Assembly (NCBI GenBank): GCA_017559885.1
Contig: JAFYQN010000021.1
Coordinates: 1 to 5,882, forward strand
Direction: 5' to 3'
Length of the DNA: 5,882 nt
Source: Clostridia bacterium
GTDB lineage: Bacteria > Bacillota > Clostridia > Oscillospirales > Acutalibacteraceae
Both the position numbers and the translations under genes were made by a program. The notes beneath the pieces are model-generated. The model saw nothing but the letters and a program-made list of their open reading frames with translations, searched no databases and was not told the DNA's origin. Below, piece by piece: positions 1-4,734 of this stretch (positions are counted from its first letter, which is position 1; every line of letters begins with the position of its first letter).

Positions 1-318
1 GGTAACGATGTTGAAAAGACCGATGAAGACCTCAAAAAACTTTGGGGCGATGAATATGATGAAAATGCCGAAATTTATCAGATTGATGACATTTTTGCAG
101 GTCGTTATCACGGCGACGGTGAAGATCGCACTGAAGATATACGAAAGTATTTAAGCAAGATTGACAAATCAGGCACTGAACTTAATGGTTGTGTGGTTGT
201 TGATGAAGAACTTGCTGAAATATTGCAAGAACTTATGAATAAGTATACTTTTGAAGACGTAGAAAACTCATGGTTAAAACTTTGCTATTATTATGATTAT
301 CTTGGCGCTAACGACTAA
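1..318 (+). CDS. C-terminal part of a surface/exported protein of unknown function (5' end outside window)
   Basis: Frame 1 is open from the first base to the TAA at 316-318, giving 105 residues of a gene that starts upstream. The visible part is acidic and soluble, with no membrane segment. Its end reads VDEELAEILQELMNKY, then ENSWLKLCYYYDYLG. This resembles the ends of the genes at 342 (AWLFMCCYAE) and 3559 (AWLYACYYDEN). In all three, a hydrophobic/acidic helix of the type LxxDLxxxxxx is followed 25-45 residues later by W-L-x-x-C-[CY]-Y. I recognise this ending from uncharacterised exported or lipoprotein families of gut Clostridia, but no biochemical role is known to me. Two cysteines are visible, at residues 64 and 95 of the fragment. 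The next gene begins 23 bases downstream on the same strand, so they probably share a transcript. The coding call is strong; the function is unknown. Confidence 0.8.
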   Translation, partial: GNDVEKTDEDLKKLWGDEYDENAEIYQIDDIFAGRYHGDGEDRTEDIRKYLSKIDKSGTELNGCVVVDEELAEILQELMNKYTFEDVENSWLKLCYYYDYLGAND

Positions 319-326
319 TTTTTGAT

Positions 327-344
327 GAAAGAATGATTACAATG
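327..344 (+). promoter_or_regulatory. Ribosome binding region fixing the start of the 408-aa lipoprotein at 342
   Basis: The bases GAAAGAATGATTACA lie just before ATG 342. They closely match the leader of the gene at 2191 (GAAAGGTGATTACT before ATG). An in-frame ATG at 333 falls inside this Shine-Dalgarno-like stretch, so 342 is the better start and gives a clean signal peptide (MKNIKN...). The motif is degenerate (GAAAGAATGA rather than GAAAGGTGA), so initiation may be weaker here or helped by coupling to the gene ending at 318. Confidence 0.55.
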
Positions 345-1568
345 AAAAATATTAAAAATTTAGTTTCAATTCTTTTAATTGCTGCCTTTACATTTTCACT
401 TTTCACCCTTACCGCTTGCGGTTCGGGTGAAAAGGATTATACCGTAAACGTTAAGGATGCTTTAGGCAATCCAATTACTTCAGGTATAGTTGTAAAGTTT
501 ATGCAGGGCGGTAAACAGGTAGCGATGCAATCTTGCAACGAGCAAGGTTCGGCTACAAAATCGCTTGAAAGCGGTAAATACAATGTTGTCCTTGTATTTG
601 CTGATGAAGATGTCCAATATTATTATGATTCCGATATAAAACTAACTTCACGCAAAAACGAGGTAGACGTTATTTTGTCTTATAAAATTACGTCTGAAGC
701 AGTTACACTATCAGAAAGTTGCAAAGCTTACGCCGTAAATCTTGGTTGTACATACGTTGAACTCGAGAAGGGAAGAAATTATTTTCTCTTTACTCCAACT
801 GTAGCAGGTAATTATGAATTTTCTATTCCCGAAGGCGATAACGTTACAATAGGTTACTATGGCGCGCCGCATTATGTGCAAAGTGAAAACGTAGCAGAGG
901 TTAAAGACAATAAATTTAGTATCAATGTTAAATCAAGTATGATTGGCGCAGGCGATGCCGGTACTAATACTTTTGTTATTGGTATTGACGCTACTAAGAA
1001 GGCAAAGGATTGTATTCTTGGTATTGAAAGAGTTGGCGATCCGATTAAAACTGTTGAAGATGAACCTTGGACTGTTTACCAAAAAACCGTTGAACTTCAA
1101 GATTATACACTTCCTGCAAATCTTGAAATAAAGGAATTTGACCTTACTGCAAGTACAGATACCTATAAATTGGTATTAAATGAAAACGATGGTTTTTATC
1201 ATCTTAACGATAAAAATGGTCCGATTGTTCTTGTAAGACTTGCTGAGGATAATGAGTACATTGCTTGTTTTAAGACTATGTTGGAACGTTCAGCGGTTAA
1301 TAAATATTTTTATGATGACGATGATAACTTCATAAAAAAAGAAAGTTATACAGAATGTTTATTTGAATATATTGAATATGTTGATGAAAACGAGGGTGTA
1401 TATCCTCTTACAGAAGACCTAAAATATATCATTCAACAACGTGGAGACTACGTTGGTTGGTGGGACATTGAAAACTTAGGTTATATGTTTAAGGATGATT
1501 CAGGCAATAACATTACAAACATCAATTCAGAAATTGCATGGTTGTTTATGTGTTGTTATGCAGAGTAA
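342..1568 (+). CDS. Lipoprotein with Ig-like domain, beta-sandwich domain and conserved C-terminal module
   Basis: 408 residues from ATG 342. An N-terminal hydrophobic leader ends in the lipobox LTAC, with lipidated Cys26, so this is a surface lipoprotein. Residues about 32-112 form an Ig-like/carboxypeptidase-regulatory-like beta domain (VNVKDALGNPITSG motif), related to the single domain of the protein encoded at 2191. Residues about 117-232 look like a PPC-like beta sandwich (FLFTPTVAGNYEFSI, later FVIGIDA). Residues about 238-408 are a conserved module containing DGFYHLNDKNGPIVLV, YPLTEDL, GWWD and a terminal AWLFMCCYAE. The second and third parts align throughout with the protein encoded at 3559, so the two are paralogues with different anchors. 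The mature protein has eight cysteines besides Cys26 (65, 127, 136, 224, 309, 339, 404, 405), including a terminal CC pair. The stop lies 5 bases before the thioredoxin gene. I know of no demonstrated function; surface binding or a redox-sensitive role is inference. Confidence 0.88.
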   Translation: MKNIKNLVSILLIAAFTFSLFTLTACGSGEKDYTVNVKDALGNPITSGIVVKFMQGGKQVAMQSCNEQGSATKSLESGKYNVVLVFADEDVQYYYDSDIKLTSRKNEVDVILSYKITSEAVTLSESCKAYAVNLGCTYVELEKGRNYFLFTPTVAGNYEFSIPEGDNVTIGYYGAPHYVQSENVAEVKDNKFSINVKSSMIGAGDAGTNTFVIGIDATKKAKDCILGIERVGDPIKTVEDEPWTVYQKTVELQDYTLPANLEIKEFDLTASTDTYKLVLNENDGFYHLNDKNGPIVLVRLAEDNEYIACFKTMLERSAVNKYFYDDDDNFIKKESYTECLFEYIEYVDENEGVYPLTEDLKYIIQQRGDYVGWWDIENLGYMFKDDSGNNITNINSEIAWLFMCCYAE

Positions 1569-1573
1569 TAAAT

Positions 1574-2164
1574 ATGAAAAATTATAGTTTTAAAACATTA
1601 ATATTAATTATATGTTTATCGTTGCTTTGTATTACAGGTTGTTCAAAAAGCGAGCTAAATCTTGTTGAGAACGCTGATCTTTCAACCAGTCAATATAAAC
1701 TCGGCGATTATATGGGTGATTACACCGTTACTGACGTTAACGGAAACGCCCATACTTTCTCTGAAATTTTAAAAGAAAAAAAGGCAATAGTTTTAAATTT
1801 TTGGTTTATTAATTGCGGTCCTTGTCAAATGGAATTTCCATACCTACAAAAAGCGTATGATACCTATAGTGACGACGTTGCAGTTATTGCTATCAACCCA
1901 ATTGATACAAAGGAAAATAAAATACAAAAATACGCTACTCAAAACGAACTTACCATTCCGTTGGTTATGAGTGATAAAGATTGGGCATCAGCTTTTAGTA
2001 TAGAAGGATTTCCAACCACAGTTGTTATTGATCGTTATGGGCAAATTTCTTTCATTCACATGGGCAGCATAACTGAGGATGGCGTTTTTGAAAGTTTGTT
2101 TGAATATTTTATTGAAGATAATTATAAACAGACTGTTGTTAAAAATATTAGCGAAATAAAATAA
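1574..2164 (+). CDS. TlpA/ResA-like thioredoxin-fold lipoprotein (extracytoplasmic thiol-disulfide oxidoreductase)
   Basis: 196 residues from ATG 1574. The leader ends in the lipobox ITGC (Cys23), so the protein is tethered outside the cytoplasmic membrane. A TlpA-type thioredoxin domain covers about residues 45-180: GDYTVTDVNGNAHTFSE at the start, VLNFWFINCGPC with catalytic Cys81 and Cys84, and the cis-proline loop GFPTT (Pro147) followed by VVIDRYG. Length and layout fit TlpA/ResA-type reductases. The residue before the first active-site Cys is Asn instead of the usual Trp (NCGPC rather than WCGPC), which may alter redox potential or partner choice. The start at 1574 is preferred over an in-frame ATG at 1538: the latter overlaps the previous gene by 31 bases and adds a non-signal-like N-terminus. 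Only a weak AGAG lies upstream, so translation may be coupled to the preceding stop 5 bases away. Partners are probably Cys-containing neighbouring lipoproteins (inference). There are no haem-binding or cytochrome c maturation genes nearby to support a ResA role in that pathway. Confidence 0.93.
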   Translation: MKNYSFKTLILIICLSLLCITGCSKSELNLVENADLSTSQYKLGDYMGDYTVTDVNGNAHTFSEILKEKKAIVLNFWFINCGPCQMEFPYLQKAYDTYSDDVAVIAINPIDTKENKIQKYATQNELTIPLVMSDKDWASAFSIEGFPTTVVIDRYGQISFIHMGSITEDGVFESLFEYFIEDNYKQTVVKNISEIK

Positions 2165-2175
2165 TTTATTTTTAA

Positions 2176-2186
2176 AGAAAGGTGAT
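2176..2186 (+). promoter_or_regulatory. Strong Shine-Dalgarno site setting the start at ATG 2191
   Basis: AGAAAGGTGAT sits 4-14 bases before ATG 2191, a good match to the anti-SD sequence. An in-frame GTG at 2182 is part of this site, so the upstream start (which would add Met-Ile-Thr) is rejected. The product then begins MKKLLALG, a standard lipoprotein leader. Confidence 0.75.
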
Positions 2187-2190
2187 TACT

Positions 2191-2580
2191 ATGAAAAAAC
2201 TTTTAGCGCTTGGTTTAACGTTTTTAATGATTTTCTCACTTTGCGCTTGTGGCAATGATTCAACCGATAAAGATCCGGTTGAAAATCCAACCGATTCATC
2301 ACAAACATCTTCAAAAGAAGATACAACACCAAAATTTGAAGTAACCGTTACCGATGCTGATGGTAATGCAGTTGCAGGTGTTATGGTTCAAATGTGCAAC
2401 ACATCTTGCGTTCCTGCTATGACAAATGCCGATGGTATTGCAACTTTTAATCTTGAAATAACCGATGGCTATAAACTTTCTGTTATGTCATGTCCTGAAG
2501 GATATGAATATACCGGTGAAGCTGAAATTTATATTGAAGAAGGTTCTACCGAGTATTCACTCGAAATTACAAAAAAGTAG
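2191..2580 (+). CDS. Small lipoprotein with a single Ig-like (CnaB/carboxypeptidase-regulatory-like) domain
   Basis: 129 residues. The leader MKKLLALGLTFLMIFSLCAC has its lipid-anchoring Cys at 20. It is followed by a Ser/Thr/Asp-rich spacer (about 21-47) and one beta domain (about 48-128) with the typical VTVTDADGNAVAGV opening, an NADGIATFNL turn and a final YSLEITKK strand. The fold is that of carboxypeptidase-regulatory-like or CnaB-like modules, usually structural or binding units. I do not see a clear Lys/Asn/Glu set for an internal isopeptide bond. Unusually for so small a domain, it has three cysteines (69, 73 in CNTSC, and 101), which could form a disulfide or serve as a thioredoxin target. 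The domain resembles residues 32-112 of the lipoprotein encoded at 342, so it is a stand-alone version of that module. It sits 26 bases after the thioredoxin gene and 9 bases before the next lipoprotein gene. The specific ligand or function is unknown. Confidence 0.88.
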   Translation: MKKLLALGLTFLMIFSLCACGNDSTDKDPVENPTDSSQTSSKEDTTPKFEVTVTDADGNAVAGVMVQMCNTSCVPAMTNADGIATFNLEITDGYKLSVMSCPEGYEYTGEAEIYIEEGSTEYSLEITKK

Positions 2581-2589
2581 GATAAAATT

Positions 2590-3540
2590 ATGAATAGTAA
2601 AAAAATTCTTGTTATTGCGCTTGCTACATTAATAATTCTTGCTACCGTTACAGGTTGTCGTAAAACAGGTGAAAATGGTTCGGATGAAATTTCTATTCTT
2701 ACCAGCACTATTTATGACTATACCAACGTTGAAAGCAGTAATGAATCTACCGAAGACGAGTCTTCTTCCGAAACCAATGCTACTTCTTCTGACGTAACAA
2801 GCACAGATTCAAGCAGTACTGTTAGTGTTGAGGAACCAAACAAAAATGTTAATCCTGATGGTATTGAAATTTATGGTAGCGGTACGACCGATGACCCATA
2901 CGTTGATACACCAAACGGTGATACTCACACTGTAAAAACCTTGAGTATTCCTGCCGGAAAATCTGTTTTTTATAACATTTATCGTGTAGGCGGTAGAATT
3001 TTCACCATAAACGATGCAAACGCATACGTTGTATGTAATGGAACAAAGTACACGGCGCAAAACGGCAAGGTTTCATTTAAGGTTGTGGACGCGCTTGCAA
3101 GTGATGCTGTGAAGTTTGAAATAGGTAATACAAGCTCTACTGCAAAGAACTTTACAATTACATTTGCTGATTTAGAAGGTAGTATGGCAAACCCAACAAT
3201 TATTAATAGCATTGACAGTGAAATTACTCTAAATCTTGAAGAGGGTAATGAAATTGGTCACTTCTATAAGTACGTTGCTGAACAAAAGGGAACTTTAAAA
3301 TTCTATTTGTTAGGTGACAAAGCTACCGATAAGGGTATTTTGTTGGCCACAAACAATCGTAACTCAGCTCAACGAAGCACCGAATCATCAGAAGAAGGCG
3401 AAGTTAAAACCGATAGTTTAGGTACCTATATTGAACTTGAAGTTGAAAAGGGCGATGAAATAATTATTAACGTAGGTTCTAAACCAAACAAGCGTGGCAA
3501 ATATCCTGCTGCTGAAATTAAATGGATAATAAAGCATTAA
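2590..3540 (+). CDS. Lipoprotein with Ser/Thr-rich stalk and two beta-sandwich domains, function unknown
   Basis: 316 residues from ATG 2590, with an AGTAGGAT ribosome site that overlaps the previous gene's TAG stop. The leader ends in the lipobox VTGC (Cys23). Residues about 24-85 are a low-complexity Ser/Thr/Glu/Asn stalk, as in proteins that must cross the cell wall. Residues about 96-195 form a first beta-rich domain (GSGTTDDPY opening, IPAGKSVFYNIYRVGG, later FTITFADLEGSM). Residues about 200-315 form a second (NPTIINS opening, HFYKYVAEQKGTLKFYLL, EVEKGDEIIINVGSKP, YPAAEIKW ending). The spacing of the motifs suggests two related pre-peptidase-C-like or carbohydrate-binding-like sandwiches in tandem. 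I recall similar GTxDDP...YYxxYRVGG segments in large multidomain surface proteins of gut Clostridia. No catalytic motif is visible. There is one cysteine in the mature chain besides the lipidated one (Cys149). A binding or scaffold role at the surface is inference. Confidence 0.85.
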   Translation: MNSKKILVIALATLIILATVTGCRKTGENGSDEISILTSTIYDYTNVESSNESTEDESSSETNATSSDVTSTDSSSTVSVEEPNKNVNPDGIEIYGSGTTDDPYVDTPNGDTHTVKTLSIPAGKSVFYNIYRVGGRIFTINDANAYVVCNGTKYTAQNGKVSFKVVDALASDAVKFEIGNTSSTAKNFTITFADLEGSMANPTIINSIDSEITLNLEEGNEIGHFYKYVAEQKGTLKFYLLGDKATDKGILLATNNRNSAQRSTESSEEGEVKTDSLGTYIELEVEKGDEIIINVGSKPNKRGKYPAAEIKWIIKH

Positions 3541-3546
3541 TATCTT

Positions 3547-3561
3547 GGAGAAACAATTATG
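3547..3561 (+). promoter_or_regulatory. Ribosome binding site for the sortase-type surface protein
   Basis: GGAGA at 3547-3551 lies 7 bases before ATG 3559, a near-canonical Shine-Dalgarno spacing. It confirms the start of the MKKIFKII leader and lies within the 18-base gap after the previous stop. Confidence 0.7.
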
Positions 3562-4683
3562 AAAAAAATATTTAAAATTATTATTTGTACCATAGTTTGT
3601 ATGGCGCTTTTGTTGGTACCAATGACTGTTATGGCCGAGGAAGGCGTTACTTATAACATTAGCGCAACTACACTTACCGAAGGTACTAATACCTATACAC
3701 TTGACGGCACAGTTCCTTACACTGTATTTAAACTTCATCCTACTGCGGTAGGTGATTTTACAATCACATCAAGCGACTGCGTTATGGGTATCGTTAGCTA
3801 TCATGATATGTGGGTTCAATTTGAACCTACCGATGAAATCGTTAATCTTAATGAAATTAATTGGTCTTGTACAGACACAAATCAGTCAATTATGATAGGC
3901 GTAAAGGCCGATACAAGCGATGTAAGTATTACCGTTACTCGTAAGGAATCAATTGTTGTAGAAATTCCATGGGATATTTATGAAAATATAGCTACACCTG
4001 AAAAGTTTGAAATGCCTGATTTTGTAGACCTTGAAGCTCTTGAAAACGGTTATGTTGATTTTGAAGATAGCGTAATAGATGAAGCGGTTTTAGGTGACGA
4101 CGGTTACTATCATCTTAATGAAAAAAATGGACCAATTTTATTTGCTAATTTAAACGATCCAATAATGTCGCTATATGATATGTCAGGTTACGGCAGAGTA
4201 GCAGCGATTTATTATGATAACGGCGAAGTAATTAAAAAGGTTGATTATACTGACGCCTTTAACGAGTATATTGCTGCTTTACCCACCAATGCAGGTGGAA
4301 TAATTTCTTCCTATTACTATCCTTTAACAGCCGATTTGATTGAAATGTTTAAAGAAATTGGTGCAACACACGACTGGTATAGTGGTGACAATGCTTGGAT
4401 ATACGATTCTGAAGATGCATGGCTTTACGCTTGCTATTATGATGAAAACGTAACAATAATGGATCCTTCAGCTTATGAAAACAGCACAAATATTGGTGGT
4501 AATACAAACACCGGTAATAATCAAAATGGTAATAATACAAACGATACTACAAATGAAAACACAAATATCGACACAAGCAATAAAGCACCTGCAACAGGTG
4601 ATATCAATTTAGTTACTACTGCTATGTCTGTTGTAATGATTGCTGTCGTTTTTGGTTTGAACGCTAAAAAAGTTACCGAATAA
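3559..4683 (+). CDS. Secreted surface protein, paralogue of the lipoprotein at 342, with C-terminal APATGD sorting-like signal
   Basis: 374 residues. The signal peptide ends in MTVMA|EEG, a signal peptidase I site with no lipobox. Residues about 30-130 are a beta sandwich (FKLHPTAVGDFTIT, IMIGVKAD). Residues about 135-298 carry the conserved module: IPWDIYEN, DGYYHLNEKNGPILFANL, YYPLTADL, then AWLYACYYDEN. Both parts align with the lipoprotein encoded at 342, but the Ig-like domain is absent. Residues about 308-340 are an Asn/Thr/Gly-rich wall-spanning linker. They are followed by APATGD (343-348), a hydrophobic segment of about 20 residues and a short Lys-containing tail (NAKKVTE). This is the tripartite layout of a sortase substrate. 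The motif is not LPxTG but resembles the (S/N/P)PxTG type used by some clostridial class B sortases. Mature cysteines are at 74, 104 and 292. It is the last gene before a terminator. Exact function unknown; surface display is well supported. Confidence 0.9.
   Translation: MKKIFKIIICTIVCMALLLVPMTVMAEEGVTYNISATTLTEGTNTYTLDGTVPYTVFKLHPTAVGDFTITSSDCVMGIVSYHDMWVQFEPTDEIVNLNEINWSCTDTNQSIMIGVKADTSDVSITVTRKESIVVEIPWDIYENIATPEKFEMPDFVDLEALENGYVDFEDSVIDEAVLGDDGYYHLNEKNGPILFANLNDPIMSLYDMSGYGRVAAIYYDNGEVIKKVDYTDAFNEYIAALPTNAGGIISSYYYPLTADLIEMFKEIGATHDWYSGDNAWIYDSEDAWLYACYYDENVTIMDPSAYENSTNIGGNTNTGNNQNGNNTNDTTNENTNIDTSNKAPATGDINLVTTAMSVVMIAVVFGLNAKKVTE
4480..4578 (+). repeat. Low-complexity Asn/Thr/Gly-rich coding stretch (wall-spanning linker)
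   Basis: The DNA is dominated by AAT, ACA and GGT codons in imperfect repeats (TNTGNNQNGNNTND-like). It encodes about 33 residues between the folded module and the APATGD motif of the surface protein. Such tracts are common as flexible spacers through peptidoglycan and may vary in length between strains through slippage. Confidence 0.65.
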
Positions 4684-4695
4684 TATTTATAATAT

Positions 4696-4731
4696 AAAAG
4701 AGCGCTTGCTATTAAGCAAAGCGCTCTTTTT
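4696..4731. terminator. Bidirectional intrinsic terminator between convergent genes
   Basis: The left arm AAAAGAGCGCTTGCT (4696-4710) pairs with AGCAAAGCGCTCTTTT (4715-4730) around an ATTA loop, with a single unpaired A in the right arm. On the + strand the stem is followed by a T-tract (4727-4731). On the - strand the complementary T-rich run lies at 4699-4696 and continues AT-rich. It starts 12 bases after the stop at 4683 and ends 4 bases before the - strand stop at 4735-4737, so it can end transcription from both sides. Confidence 0.9.
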
Positions 4732-4734
4732 GTC

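Noticed and set aside
333..341. Upstream ATG at 333 as the start of the first full lipoprotein
   Set aside because: It lies inside the ribosome-binding stretch. The leader from 342 (MKNIKN) is a normal lipoprotein signal, and the same layout is seen at 2191.
943..1131. Plus-strand open frame of 62 codons within the first lipoprotein gene
   Set aside because: It is an out-of-frame shadow of a well-supported coding region, and its Leu/Lys-rich composition is typical of a shifted frame.
1538..1573. Upstream ATG at 1538 for the thioredoxin lipoprotein
   Set aside because: It would overlap the preceding gene by 31 bases and add MVVYVLLCRVIN, which disrupts the signal peptide. ATG 1574 begins a clean leader.
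2809..3060. Minus-strand open frame of 83 codons inside the stalked lipoprotein
   Set aside because: It is antisense to a clear gene, with no ribosome site, low-quality composition and no recognisable domain. The same applies to the other opposite-strand frames at 2979-3212, 3418-3738 and 4349-4540.
4480..4578. AAT/ACA-rich tract as a CRISPR-like or functional DNA repeat
   Set aside because: There are no regular repeat-spacer units. It is in frame and reads as an Asn/Thr linker before a sorting signal.
342..4683. Flavin-based extracellular electron transfer locus
   Set aside because: No flavinylation motif, ApbE, NADH dehydrogenase or EetB-like protein is visible. The lipoproteins have beta-domain folds instead.
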